DNA of 64,000 nt from CBDCFV01 sp965261795. Lineage in GTDB: Bacteria > Chloroflexota > Dehalococcoidia > Lucifugimonadales > UBA3495. The stretch spans positions 2,108,001 through 2,172,000 of the forward strand of contig OZ253476.1 of NCBI GenBank assembly GCA_965261795.1. Direction: 5' to 3'. The translations under genes and the position numbers were made by a program. The notes beneath the pieces are model-generated. The model was not told where the DNA came from, made no database searches, and saw only the letters and a program-made list of their open reading frames with translations. Position 1 is the first letter of the stretch. The number at the start of each line of letters is the position of its first letter. Shown here piece by piece: positions 32,622-41,557 of the stretch.

Positions 32622-33389
32622 ATGACAAGTAGTGCAAGACAGAGTGATGTAGAATCACGCCGGTACCGGCAATGGGCCGCTTTGCCCAAGGCTACGCTGG
32701 TGGAGCGCATCGACATCAGTGAAGACCTGATGATAATGAAGTTGGAGCCTGAAACCGAGCCGTTCCGTTTCAAGTCCGGGCAGTACTGCACCTTGGGGCT
32801 GGAGGGCATTGAGAGGGCATATTCCATTGTTTCGGCTCCTTATGAACCGTTACTGGAAATTTTCGTCGAGTTGGTGCCTGAAGGGGAATTGACCCCTTTG
32901 CTGTGGCAGATGAAGCTGGGAGACCAGATGACCATCCGGCCCCGTGCGAAGGGGCTGTTTACAATGGACCAGCGGGTCCGGCATCACTTCATGGTGTCTA
33001 CCGTCACCGGTGTCGCGCCCTCCATCAGTATGACCCGCCATTACCTCAACGAGGGCGGCGTGGACCACAAGTTCTATATTCTTCTGGGCGCCAGTTATGA
33101 AGACGAACTGACCTACGACAAAGAATTGTCTGATATGGCGGCGGCTCATCCGGACATCATCTACTTCGTGCCGACGGTGAGCCGGCCTGACGAAGAGCGG
33201 AACGCCGGTTGGACCGGGGCCAAGGGCAGGGTAAACAACCTCGTAGAAGAGTACATCAACCTGTTCGAGTTACCCCAGGACGACACCATGGTCTACACCT
33301 GCGGTCATCCGGGCATGATTTCTCATGTGAAAGACTTGGTGGTCCCCCAAGGATGGATGTTCATCGAAGAGCGTTTCTGGAAGGAGTAG
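32622..33389 (+). CDS. Ferredoxin-NADP reductase-family flavoprotein
   Basis: 255 residues. FAD is bound by RAYSIVSAP (RxYSxxS), nicotinamide-ribose binding by VSTVTGVAPSISMTRHYL, and the C-terminus ends EERFWKE as in E. coli-type ferredoxin/flavodoxin-NADP reductases. AGGAGG precedes the ATG. It lies 27 bases after the molybdopterin gene, so the operon combines an NADH diaphorase with an NADP-linked reductase, which suggests electron exchange among NADH, NADPH and ferredoxin (inference). Confidence 0.85.
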   Translation: MTSSARQSDVESRRYRQWAALPKATLVERIDISEDLMIMKLEPETEPFRFKSGQYCTLGLEGIERAYSIVSAPYEPLLEIFVELVPEGELTPLLWQMKLGDQMTIRPRAKGLFTMDQRVRHHFMVSTVTGVAPSISMTRHYLNEGGVDHKFYILLGASYEDELTYDKELSDMAAAHPDIIYFVPTVSRPDEERNAGWTGAKGRVNNLVEEYINLFELPQDDTMVYTCGHPGMISHVKDLVVPQGWMFIEERFWKE

Positions 33390-33446
33390 CGCCCGCCGCC
33401 ACCCCACAATTCCCAGCCTGCAGCCTGTTATTCCCAGTTCCCACCC

Positions 33447-33472
33447 GTTGTTCCCGCTCAAGCGGGAATTCA
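33447..33472. repeat. Dispersed palindrome TTCCCGC-TCAA-GCGGGAA
   Basis: A 7-bp perfect stem (33451-33457, 33462-33468) in the gap between the reductase gene and mutS. It is a clean copy of the family found inside mutS at 34821-34838. Confidence 0.75.
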
Positions 33473-33485
33473 ACGCTGAGGATTT

Positions 33486-33511
33486 GTCACCCCCGTGAAG
33501 GTGGGGGTGAC
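33486..33511 (+). terminator. Hairpin after the redox operon
   Basis: GTCACCCCC (33486-33494) pairs perfectly with GGGGGTGAC (33503-33511), followed by GTTCTTT. It probably terminates the operon; it may also be derived from the dispersed palindrome next to it. Confidence 0.6.
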
Positions 33512-33618
33512 GTTCTTTCGTGTGGACAAAGAATTGGGAACAAGGTCGCCACCGGACTTCTGCGCCCCATATCGTTGGGGTAAAATAGGTGTCCCGAGAC
33601 ATCAGGCATGGGTAGATT

Positions 33619-36381
33619 GTGACTCCAATACGCCGCCAGTACCTCAAGATTAAGCACTCCTTCCCCGACGCCATAGTCCTCTTCCGGATGGGCGATTTTT
33701 ACGAGACCTTCGACGAAGACGCTCACGTTGCCTCGAAGGAACTGGAAATTACCCTGACCTCCCGCAGCATGGGGAAGAACGTGAAGGTCCCCATGGCCGG
33801 TTTCCCGGCCCACGCGGTCGAAAGCTACTTGGCCAAGCTGGTCAAGCGCGGGCACAAGGTCGCTATCTGCGAGCAACTGTCCGTCCCGGACTCTTCGAAG
33901 GGACTGGTGGAAAGGGACGTCGTTCGGGTGGTGACGCCCGGCACGGTACTGGAAAGCGCCCTTCTCGACCAGAAGGTCAACAATTACTTGGCGGCAGTGG
34001 TCCTTGAAGGGGACTCCGCCGGGTTCGCCTATGCCGACGTAACCACCGGGGAGTTCGCCGCTGCCCAACTGGACAGGTCTCAACTCCCGCTGGAATTGGA
34101 ACGCATATCTCCGGCGGAGGTCTTGTCGTCTGATATCGATACGTCTGACTCTGAAGAGGAATTCCCCAGTCACAAGGGGCAATCTCCCACGGAAGTGGAC
34201 TACACTTACTTTGAGCTTGAGACGGCCCAGCAGGCTCTCTTGGACCACTACGGCATTCTGTCCCTCGAGTCCTTCGGGTGCGAGCATCTACCCTTGGCAG
34301 TGCGCGCGGCCGGAGCAATTGTCCTTTACCTGCGGGATACCAGGAGGACCGGCAAGCTCCACCTGATGAACCTGGGAGTGTATTCCACCAGCGGCTTTAT
34401 GGACTTGGACGTCCATACCAGGCGCAACCTGGAGTTGTTCACCGCTGGACGGAACGACAGAAGGGAACATTCGCTTCTCGCTACTTTGGACCAGACCCGA
34501 ACCCCCATGGGCGGACGCCTGCTTCGACGCTGGTTAGGCCAGCCCATGTTGGACTTGGAGGAGTTGGAGCGGCGGCTGGACGCGGTGAGCTACTTTTTCA
34601 ACGACGCTTTCCTCCGCGCCGGCGCCGGATCGTCTTTGTCTCGGGTCCCTGACCTGGAACGCATTCTGGCCAGGATCAAGGCCGGGGTTGTGGCTCCAAG
34701 GGAGTTGATCGCCCTGAAGTCCGGTCTCGACGCCGTTCCCGAACTTTTGGAGCAACTCAGCACACCCACGCCCCCACCGTCTTCCCCGCGAAGGCGGGGA
34801 ACCAACCCCCCGGTGGTGGATTCCCGCCTTCGCGGGAATGACGGGTTAGACGACGGGAATGACGGGTTAGACGACGGGAATGACGTGTTGGACGGCGGGA
34901 GCGATGGGCTGGACGGGAATGACCTGCTGGACGTTGGTCAGGATATGGCTTGGTTGCGCCAGCAACTGACTCCCCTTCCAGAAATCTGCGGGCTCATCGA
35001 ACAGTCCATTGCCCCTGAGCCTGTAGGCAACCCGGGGGAAGGCAACGTCATCCGCCAAGGCTTCTCTCCCGAACTGGACGCATTGAAATACGACTCCCAG
35101 AATGCCAGAAACTTTATTGCGGGCTTGGAACAAACGGAACGCGCGCGCACCGGACTGCGCGGGTTGAAGATAGGCTACAACCATGTCTTCGGCTACTACA
35201 TTGAGGTCAGCAAGTCCAACCAAGCCCAGGTGCCCGATAATTACATCCGGCGCCAGACACTGGTTAACTCGGAACGTTACATAACTCCTGAAATCAAAGA
35301 GTATGAGTCCCTGGTCTTGAACGCCAGAGAGCGGATAGAGGAGATGGAACGCTCCCTGTTCCGCCGAGTCTGCGAACAGGTCAGCGAGACAGGCGACACA
35401 ATCTCCAGGTTAGCCAAGGCCGTCGCGATGGTGGACGTGTTCGTAAGTCTGGCGGAAGTGGCGGTCGCCAACGGCTACGTGCGGCCTCAGCTTGACTTGA
35501 ACCGGACCATTTCCATCAAAAATGGACGCCATCCGGCGCTGGAGCGGCTGCTGGACCGGGGGACTTACGTGCCCAACGACGTTTACTTGTCCAACGACGA
35601 CGCCCGCATCATCCTGTTGACCGGGCCTAACATGGCTGGCAAGTCGACGTTCATACGCCAAGCGGCGATCATTGTTTTAATGGCCCAAGTAGGGAGCTAC
35701 GTGCCGGCCTCGGAGGCGATTGTAGGGCTGGTTGACCGCATTTTTACCAGGGTTGGCCTGCAGGACGACCTGACCACCGGCCAGTCCACCTTCATGGTGG
35801 AGATGGTGGAAACGGCGGCCATACTGAACCAAGCTACCCCCCGGTCGCTGGTCGTGCTGGACGAGATTGGCCGGGGCACCAGCACCTATGATGGGCTATC
35901 CATCGCGCGGTCCGTCATAGAGCACCTGCACAACGACGAACGCTTGGGATGCAAGACCTTGTTCGCCACCCACTACCACGAGCTTACCGAACTGGCCGGC
36001 ACGCTTCCGGGAGTGCGCAACTTCACCGTCGCCGTAACCGAAGAGGACAGCGACGTGGTGTTCCTTCACAGGATTGTCCCGGGCGGCGCGGACAAGAGCT
36101 ACGGCGTGCACGTGGCCCGGCTGGCGGGCTTGCCCCAAGGGGTGGTGAACCGCGCTTGGGAAGTGTTGGCAGACTTGGAGGACACCCACAATTCCAAGCG
36201 CAAGGCCGGCGGGCGGCGAAGCCGAAAGGCGGCGGACCTCCAGATGCCCTTGTTCGACCCGGCCCGGGCCGTGGCCGACGAAGTGAAGGCGCTGGACATC
36301 CCGAACCTGACGCCCTTGGAAGCCATCAACTGCCTCTACGAACTGCAACGAAAAGCCCGTGAACTCACCGGCTCGTCCTGA
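33619..36381 (+). CDS. mutS: DNA mismatch repair protein MutS with an inserted repeat
   Basis: MutS recognises mismatches and, with ATP, recruits MutL. 920 residues from a GTG. Mismatch-binding Phe-x-Glu is in IVLFRMGDFYETF; Walker A LTGPNMAGKSTF is near residue 670; Walker B LVVLDEIGRGTSTYDG and FATHYHEL follow. Residues about 388-440 are an insertion (SSPRRRG, DSRLRGNDG, then repeated GNDGLDD) translated from a palindromic repeat pair and a 21-bp tandem repeat. It falls in the lever region between conserved blocks (LSRVPDLERILARIKAG before, EICGLIEQSI after), probably a tolerated surface loop. The frame is intact. Confidence 0.96.
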   Translation: MTPIRRQYLKIKHSFPDAIVLFRMGDFYETFDEDAHVASKELEITLTSRSMGKNVKVPMAGFPAHAVESYLAKLVKRGHKVAICEQLSVPDSSKGLVERDVVRVVTPGTVLESALLDQKVNNYLAAVVLEGDSAGFAYADVTTGEFAAAQLDRSQLPLELERISPAEVLSSDIDTSDSEEEFPSHKGQSPTEVDYTYFELETAQQALLDHYGILSLESFGCEHLPLAVRAAGAIVLYLRDTRRTGKLHLMNLGVYSTSGFMDLDVHTRRNLELFTAGRNDRREHSLLATLDQTRTPMGGRLLRRWLGQPMLDLEELERRLDAVSYFFNDAFLRAGAGSSLSRVPDLERILARIKAGVVAPRELIALKSGLDAVPELLEQLSTPTPPPSSPRRRGTNPPVVDSRLRGNDGLDDGNDGLDDGNDVLDGGSDGLDGNDLLDVGQDMAWLRQQLTPLPEICGLIEQSIAPEPVGNPGEGNVIRQGFSPELDALKYDSQNARNFIAGLEQTERARTGLRGLKIGYNHVFGYYIEVSKSNQAQVPDNYIRRQTLVNSERYITPEIKEYESLVLNARERIEEMERSLFRRVCEQVSETGDTISRLAKAVAMVDVFVSLAEVAVANGYVRPQLDLNRTISIKNGRHPALERLLDRGTYVPNDVYLSNDDARIILLTGPNMAGKSTFIRQAAIIVLMAQVGSYVPASEAIVGLVDRIFTRVGLQDDLTTGQSTFMVEMVETAAILNQATPRSLVVLDEIGRGTSTYDGLSIARSVIEHLHNDERLGCKTLFATHYHELTELAGTLPGVRNFTVAVTEEDSDVVFLHRIVPGGADKSYGVHVARLAGLPQGVVNRAWEVLADLEDTHNSKRKAGGRRSRKAADLQMPLFDPARAVADEVKALDIPNLTPLEAINCLYELQRKARELTGSS
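34782..34935 (+). repeat. Palindromic repeat pair plus 21-bp tandem repeat inside mutS
   Basis: Two hairpins, TTCCCCGC-GAAG-GCGGGGAA (34782-34801) and TTCCCGC-CTTC-GCGGGAA (34821-34838), are followed by five units of about 21 bp (GGGAATGACGGGTTAGACGAC at 34834-34854 and 34855-34875, then variants at 34876, 34897 (18 bp) and 34915). All lengths keep the mutS frame. The unit begins with the tail of the palindrome, so the tandem array grew from the repeat. Confidence 0.92.
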
Positions 36382-36456
36382 TGCTGCCGGCGGCAGTGGG
36401 ATAGTAAAATAAGTGGCAAACCCCGGTCTTAAATCACCATTCAACCGGAGGTATCC

Positions 36457-36809
36457 ATGAGCAAACAAGCCACACTGTACTGGTGGCCCCGTTGATCTTC
36501 CTGCCGCAAAGTAAGAGATTTGCTCTTGCAAAACGATGTAGAACTGGAAGAACGGGACTACTTCAAGGAGCCGTTTACCGAGGACGAGTTGAAGGAACTG
36601 GCCGCTGATACCCCCTATCTCAGATGTTCGCCCGGCGTAGCCCCGCTTTGAAAAACATGGGCCTCGCGGGACAAGAATTGTCTGACGACGAAATGCTGGC
36701 CCTGATGCTGAAGGAACCAAGGCTGGTGCGGCGGCCTCTGGTCCGCATGGAAGGGCAGTTGCTGGTGGGAGCCAACGTCAAGGCCGTCGAAGCCGCTCTG
36801 GCAAGCTAG
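36457..36809 (+). pseudogene. ArsC/Spx-family protein with UGA at the active-site Cys, then a frameshift
   Basis: ATG 36457 follows CCGGAGGT. The frame reads ATLYWWPR-UGA-SSCRKVRDLLL, where ArsC-like proteins have Cys-x2-Cys at exactly this place; the UGA (36493-36495) thus replaces the catalytic Cys and may be selenocysteine (U13-x2-C16). RDYFKEPFTEDELKELAADTP follows. After the five-C run 36611-36615 the family sequence continues one frame over (MFARRSPALKNMG, EPRLVRRPLVRMEGQLLVG) to TAG at 36809. One added C restores the frame. The fold is a thioredoxin-like reductase of arsenate-reductase type. ArsC-like selenoproteins have been reported. It is a pseudogene unless the frameshift is a base-call error. 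Confidence 0.75.
36493..36530 (+). promoter_or_regulatory. Possible SECIS hairpin in the ArsC-like gene
   Basis: GUAAGAG (36511-36517) can pair with CUCUUGC (36523-36529), including one G-U, around the loop AUUUG. The loop lies 25-29 nt from the U of the UGA, slightly further than in the UGSC gene. The stem is AU-rich and less convincing than that one. Confidence 0.4.
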
Positions 36810-36942
36810 ACTTATCCCGAGATGAGGTCTTTCGAGGCGAATGGTGCGCTGTATTCGGCGTACCATTTGCGATATAATCACGTCTTCCCAAGTCCCCTAA
36901 TCTAGTGTCTTGGTTGACAGAAAGAGTCGGTAATCTTTGCCA

Positions 36943-37380
36943 ATGAAGATTTTCTTCGATGTGGACTACACCATCCTTGGGCTGGACGACAGCCTGAGGC
37001 CCGGCACCATAGAAACGTTTCAGAAGTTGAATGACGACGGCCACGAAATTTACATTTGGTCCGGGATGGGAGAGCGCTGGGAAGTGGTGCGCAAGCACAA
37101 CCTGGAGCCTCTAATCAAGGGCGTTTACGAAAAGCCTACCCACCACTTCCACGAGCGCCTGAGCGAGTTGGGGGTCCCATTCGAGCCTGATTTCGTTATA
37201 GACGACTACCCTGAAGTTGTGGCGGCCTTCAGCGGAGTATGGGTGCCGCCCTACTTCTTCAAGCGAAGCGTCGACCAGGAAATGGACCGCATTTACCGGA
37301 TAATTTGCGAAGTTCTGAAGACCGGCGCTTCCGAGGACCGCCAGTACCGGGTAAAGGGTTCGACCGTACCTCTCTTTTAG
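36943..37380 (+). CDS. HAD-superfamily protein
   Basis: 145 residues. FFDVDYTILGLDD is HAD motif I (DxDxT: Asp6, Asp8, Thr10), IYIWSGMGERWEVVRKHNL supplies motif II, and DFVIDDYPEVV is motif IV. There is almost no cap domain. It may be a small phosphatase; substrate unknown. It ends 9 bases before mutL. Confidence 0.8.
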   Translation: MKIFFDVDYTILGLDDSLRPGTIETFQKLNDDGHEIYIWSGMGERWEVVRKHNLEPLIKGVYEKPTHHFHERLSELGVPFEPDFVIDDYPEVVAAFSGVWVPPYFFKRSVDQEMDRIYRIICEVLKTGASEDRQYRVKGSTVPLF

Positions 37381-37389
37381 GGCGTTGCC

Positions 37390-39096
37390 ATGCCCATCAA
37401 GGTGCTTCCGCCGGAGTTGGCCGGCAAGATCGCTGCCGGTGAGGTTATTGAGCGCCCCGCGTCCGCCGTTAAAGAGCTGGTTGAGAACTCACTGGACGCC
37501 GGCGCTTCCCGAATCACTGTCCAGGTCAAGGGAGGTGGGGTCGAACTGCTGAGGGTGACCGACGACGGGGAAGGCATTGTCCCCTCGGAAATTGAGACCG
37601 CTTTTTATCGCCACGCCACCAGTAAACTACAGTCGCAGGAACAACTGGACGCCATTGCCACCCTTGGATTTCGAGGAGAGGCGCTTCCCAGCATCGCCGC
37701 CGTATCGCGTCTGGCCGTCACTACCCGGATTGCCCAAGCCGAATCCGGCCGCCGGGTGGAGTTCCACTGGGGTGAAAGGACGGCCAACGGCAGCCAGGGA
37801 TGCCCTGTGGGAACGACGGTCGATGTGTCGGACCTGTTCGGCAACCTACCGGTCCGCCGGAAGTTCCTGCGTTCGAACTCGGCTGAGACCTCCCGTATCC
37901 AGGAACTGGTTGGCCGCTACGCTCTGGCCTATCCCGCGGTTGCTTTCCAACTGGAAGCTGACGGGCGGCGGCTGCTCTCAACATCCGGCAACAACAAGCC
38001 TCGAGAGGCCTTGCTGTCGGTCTACGGAGCGGAAATCGCGGAAGGGATGCTGGAAGTTGCGGCGGAAGAGCCGGACGGCAACCTGAACGGCTTTATCAGC
38101 GCCCCCAATCTACACCGCTCCAACCGCACCTACATGTCCTTCTTCATCAACCGGCGCTGGGTGCAAAGCCGGATGCTCTCTTTTGCCTTGGAGGAGGCCT
38201 ACCACGGGCTTTTGGCGGAACGCCGCTATCCGGTGGCGGCTATCCATATAACCATGCCCTACGAGGATGTGGACGTAAACGCCCATCCCACCAAACGGGA
38301 GGTCCGGTTCCATCAAGAGGGAAAGGTGTTTTCGTTGTTGCAGCGGGCGGTGCGGGCCACCTTGATAGTCGACTCGCCGGTGCCCCCGTTGCAAATGCCA
38401 AGCGGGGGGGCCAACCGGGGCTTTTCGCCGCCCGCGGCCAACGCCTCGTTCTTTCCGGGGACGGCTTTCACCAGGCAGCCGCGCGAAGCATTGGGCGGTC
38501 CGCCAGACGCAGCCGCGCCCCGGCAGCCCGCGCCGCCGCTTAAAGTGGTGGGACAGGTGAAGCTGACCTACATTATTGCGGAAGGCCCCGACGGGATGTT
38601 CCTGGTGGACCAGCACGCTGCCCACGAGCGGGTGCTGTTCGACCGGCTACGAGGGCAAACAGAGATGGTGCAGGTGGGAGAGAGGCTGCTGGAACCGGTG
38701 GCGATTGATCTGTCTCCGGCCCAGCTGGAAACGCTGCAACAGCATTCCGGCCAGTTGGTCCGTTACGGGTTCGACTTGGAGCCTTTTGGGGCGGACGGTT
38801 ACTTGGTCAGGGCCGTGCCCAGCATTCTGACCAGCCAAGAGCCCGGCCAAGCGCTATTGAACGTCTTGGACATGGTAACCGTCGAGGGGCTGATGCGCCG
38901 CCAGGAGGACATCCTGGCGGCCTCGATAGCCTGTCACAGCGCCATACGGGCGGGCAAATCCTTGACCGAGGCCGAGATGGCGGCGCTTTTACAGCAATTG
39001 GAGGCCACGGATAACCCCCATACCTGCCCCCATGGGCGGCCGACCATGCTTCACTTCAGCTCAGTCCACATGGAGCGGGAATTCGGCCGGCGCTGA
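37390..39096 (+). CDS. mutL: DNA mismatch repair protein MutL
   Basis: MutL links mismatch recognition to strand incision. 568 residues. The GHKL ATPase is complete: IAAGEVIERPASAVKELVENSLDAGA, TDDGEGI, RHATSKL and LGFRGEALPSIAAV. The C-terminal domain has DQHAAHERVLFD, ACHSAIRAG and CPHGRP. The endonuclease motif DQHAx2Ex4E is present except that the last Glu is Asp, so nicking activity is likely but not certain. It is downstream of mutS, with the ArsC-like and HAD genes between. Confidence 0.96.
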   Translation: MPIKVLPPELAGKIAAGEVIERPASAVKELVENSLDAGASRITVQVKGGGVELLRVTDDGEGIVPSEIETAFYRHATSKLQSQEQLDAIATLGFRGEALPSIAAVSRLAVTTRIAQAESGRRVEFHWGERTANGSQGCPVGTTVDVSDLFGNLPVRRKFLRSNSAETSRIQELVGRYALAYPAVAFQLEADGRRLLSTSGNNKPREALLSVYGAEIAEGMLEVAAEEPDGNLNGFISAPNLHRSNRTYMSFFINRRWVQSRMLSFALEEAYHGLLAERRYPVAAIHITMPYEDVDVNAHPTKREVRFHQEGKVFSLLQRAVRATLIVDSPVPPLQMPSGGANRGFSPPAANASFFPGTAFTRQPREALGGPPDAAAPRQPAPPLKVVGQVKLTYIIAEGPDGMFLVDQHAAHERVLFDRLRGQTEMVQVGERLLEPVAIDLSPAQLETLQQHSGQLVRYGFDLEPFGADGYLVRAVPSILTSQEPGQALLNVLDMVTVEGLMRRQEDILAASIACHSAIRAGKSLTEAEMAALLQQLEATDNPHTCPHGRPTMLHFSSVHMEREFGRR

Positions 39097-39097
39097 A

Positions 39098-39964
39098 TCA
39101 GATGCCCTGCCAGTAGCGGCGCCCCTCGCTGCGGATGATCCGCCCAAACCCGGTGTGGTGGCAAATGGCTAGAACGGCCTGCTCCTCCTCGGCGCGGTCG
39201 AGCATCCGGCTGCGGGACTGCACCGCAACTTGAGGGTCGGCGTCGAAGCTGAAAACCCACTCCGGCTGGGTTACTTGCGCCGGGCTGTGAAACACGTCAC
39301 CCAATACGAATGCCCGCTCTCCTCCGGAAGTGACCATCAAGCTCATAGACCCCGGAGTATGCCCCGGAGTGGGTATGGCGGTTACCTCGCCGGTGAGGTC
39401 CTGCTCTCCCGTAAGGAAGTCGATAACCCCAAGACCCTCCAAGGGTGCGAGGGTCTCGTGCCAGAAGGTCAGCCCGAATATCTCCTCGTCTTTGGGAGAC
39501 CGGAAAGCCTCCCAGTCCGCTTCGTGAAAGACGTACCGGGCGCGTGGGAAGGTGGCAATGGAGGAACCGCCTTCCTGGGCAAGGTTCCAGCCCACGTGGT
39601 CCGGGTGCAGGTGGGTGAGGAAGACGGTGTCCACGTCTTGCGGGTTGACCCCTGCGGCCCGCAACTCGGACAGCAGCCGCCCGTCTATCCCTCCGGCGAA
39701 AGCGGTGACAGTGCCCGGGTTGGTCGCCATGCTTCCGGCTCCGGTGTCTACCAGGATGGTCTGTCCCTCGGAGCGTATCACATAGCAATCGAAATGCACG
39801 CGGAGGTTATCGGCGCCATTGAAGCCCTCCGGGTAGCGTTCCTGGTAGGGCGTCCAATCTTCCGGTGTCACGTTGGGGAATATCATGCTTAACGGCAATG
39901 CCGACTCGTTGTCGTGAATGCCCAATATCTCCACGTTTCCGACGGTGTGCTTGGTCCCGGCCAT
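39098..39964 (-). CDS. Metallo-beta-lactamase-fold hydrolase
   Basis: 288 residues. VFLTHLHPDHVGWN (HxHxDH), TPGHTPGSMSLMV and FVLGDVFHSPAQV are the metal-site blocks, closed by AICHHTGFGRIIR. Its N-terminal VGNVEILGIHDNES and C-terminal EGRRYWQ resemble the hydrolase at 16333-17202, so the two are paralogues. It ends 2 bases from the mutL stop, converging. Likely a lactonase or thioesterase. Confidence 0.86.
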   Translation of the reverse strand: MAGTKHTVGNVEILGIHDNESALPLSMIFPNVTPEDWTPYQERYPEGFNGADNLRVHFDCYVIRSEGQTILVDTGAGSMATNPGTVTAFAGGIDGRLLSELRAAGVNPQDVDTVFLTHLHPDHVGWNLAQEGGSSIATFPRARYVFHEADWEAFRSPKDEEIFGLTFWHETLAPLEGLGVIDFLTGEQDLTGEVTAIPTPGHTPGSMSLMVTSGGERAFVLGDVFHSPAQVTQPEWVFSFDADPQVAVQSRSRMLDRAEEEQAVLAICHHTGFGRIIRSEGRRYWQGI

Positions 39965-40005
39965 GGTCCCCCTCCTGTTGCGCGGCTGGTCTGTACGGCG
40001 GGCTG

Positions 40006-41412
40006 CTAAACTTGATTCGGCGCCGTTACTGCGTGGGCAAGCTCTCTTGCGTCGTCCAGTTGGTCCAATTCGTCTATCAGTTGGATGGATGCGCCGACCC
40101 GGTCCTCCGGTAAGACCCGTAATGCGTTGTCACGATACTTGCCAACGATTTCACTGTAAGAAAGCGGGTTTCTCGGGTGCCCTCTACATACGTCCACCCG
40201 GTTGTCCAGTTCTCTACCGTCCCGTGTCTTGATGGTCACCGGGGCAAAGAAGACACCCTCCTCGTCCGCGCGAGTCTCGTCGACCACCAAGTGTATCTTG
40301 TCCACGGCCTCCCTTACGAGCGGGTCGGTGAGCTTGGCTTCGGAGAAATCGTCCACACCCAAGTTTCCGTTCAATATAACCGTGCCGCAAGTAAAATTGG
40401 TGCTGAACCGGGACTCGTAGACCGACGCGGGTTCGGGCACGTACATGCTTTCGGTGCCGTTGTAGTGGTAGGGCGACACTGAAATCACGACTTCCTCGAT
40501 ATTCTCGTAGGCCAGGCTGTGCTCCTGCACCAAGCCCAGCACACCGTCGATGGCGTAAAACGTCGGCCAAGCGCACGGGTAAGGCTTTATGCCAGGGCCC
40601 GGAGCTTCCATGTAAAACGGGTTCCCCAAGGCCGCGGTCATGTTGGCAAAGTTAGCCGTGCCCGGGCCCAGGAACGAGTCGCAAAAGCCCATCGGAGACT
40701 CTATGATGGCCTCTTTGCCGGTGAACCCGGCGCTCGCCAGAATGGCCGCCTCGATTCCGAGGCGGGCGGCGTTGCCGGAGTGGGCGGCATTTGCCGAGTA
40801 GCCTCTTACGTTGGCAAACAACCCGCCCGCGCCGGAGGCTACGATGCCGAAGGCCATTTCTATCTGGTGGGCGTTCAGCCCCAGCAGCTTGGCGGCGGTG
40901 GCAGTGGCCCCCAAGGAGCCGTAGACCGGCATACCGTGAAAGCCGCGCCCTCTCAGGTTGGGACAGTTGGCCGCTATTTTGGTGTAGACCTCGACGCCCA
41001 GCACGTAGGCTTCGATCATCGACTTGCCGGAAGCCCCCAGCTTCTCGCCCAACGCCACGGCTACGGGCACGAGTATGCCGCTGGCGTGTCCTCCGTTTCT
41101 GGGCCAGTCCTCCGATTCCTCCCCGGTGGGCAGCCAGTCGTCGAAGTCCATGTTGTGGGCCAGGATGCCGTTGGTGAAGGCCGCCATGGACGCCGAGGTT
41201 GCGAGCCCCCCGGACCAAACGGTCGCTTCGGGGTTGCCGCCGGATTCCCGGGCGTAGGCGACCACCGCTTGGCCGGTGGACTGTACGCTGCCCACCAGCG
41301 CGACTCCGATGGTATCAAGAAACAGGTCCTTGGCCCTGCTCACAGACACGGCAGGAAGGTCGCTGAACGTCGTGTCTTGGACAAAATGAGCAAAGTCGGT
41401 GGTAATACCCAT
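40006..41412 (-). CDS. MmgE/PrpD family protein
   Basis: 468 residues: FLDTIGVALVGS, ANGILAHNMDFDDW-like NGILAHNMDFDDWLP, NGGHASGILVPVAVALGEKLGASGKSMIEAYVLGVEV, GFHGMPVYGSLGATATAAKLLGL and AHSGNAARLGIEAAILASAGFTGKEAIIE. This is the MmgE/PrpD fold shared by 2-methylcitrate dehydratase, aconitate decarboxylase and imidodisuccinate-type enzymes. No methylcitrate-cycle genes are nearby, so the reaction is not known. Same strand as the MBL gene, 41 bases upstream. Confidence 0.9.
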   Translation of the reverse strand: MGITTDFAHFVQDTTFSDLPAVSVSRAKDLFLDTIGVALVGSVQSTGQAVVAYARESGGNPEATVWSGGLATSASMAAFTNGILAHNMDFDDWLPTGEESEDWPRNGGHASGILVPVAVALGEKLGASGKSMIEAYVLGVEVYTKIAANCPNLRGRGFHGMPVYGSLGATATAAKLLGLNAHQIEMAFGIVASGAGGLFANVRGYSANAAHSGNAARLGIEAAILASAGFTGKEAIIESPMGFCDSFLGPGTANFANMTAALGNPFYMEAPGPGIKPYPCAWPTFYAIDGVLGLVQEHSLAYENIEEVVISVSPYHYNGTESMYVPEPASVYESRFSTNFTCGTVILNGNLGVDDFSEAKLTDPLVREAVDKIHLVVDETRADEEGVFFAPVTIKTRDGRELDNRVDVCRGHPRNPLSYSEIVGKYRDNALRVLPEDRVGASIQLIDELDQLDDARELAHAVTAPNQV

Positions 41413-41557
41413 AGCTCCTCCATTGGCTGAGGCCGTGTTGACAGGAACATCGCAACCGGATCAGGCGTTGATTGTTCCTGCCTGACTTGGGTTGGCTAAC
41501 CGGCTTCGACAGAGACTAGCGGTGATTATCCGGACCGGCAACCGGCCAGAGGGAATA

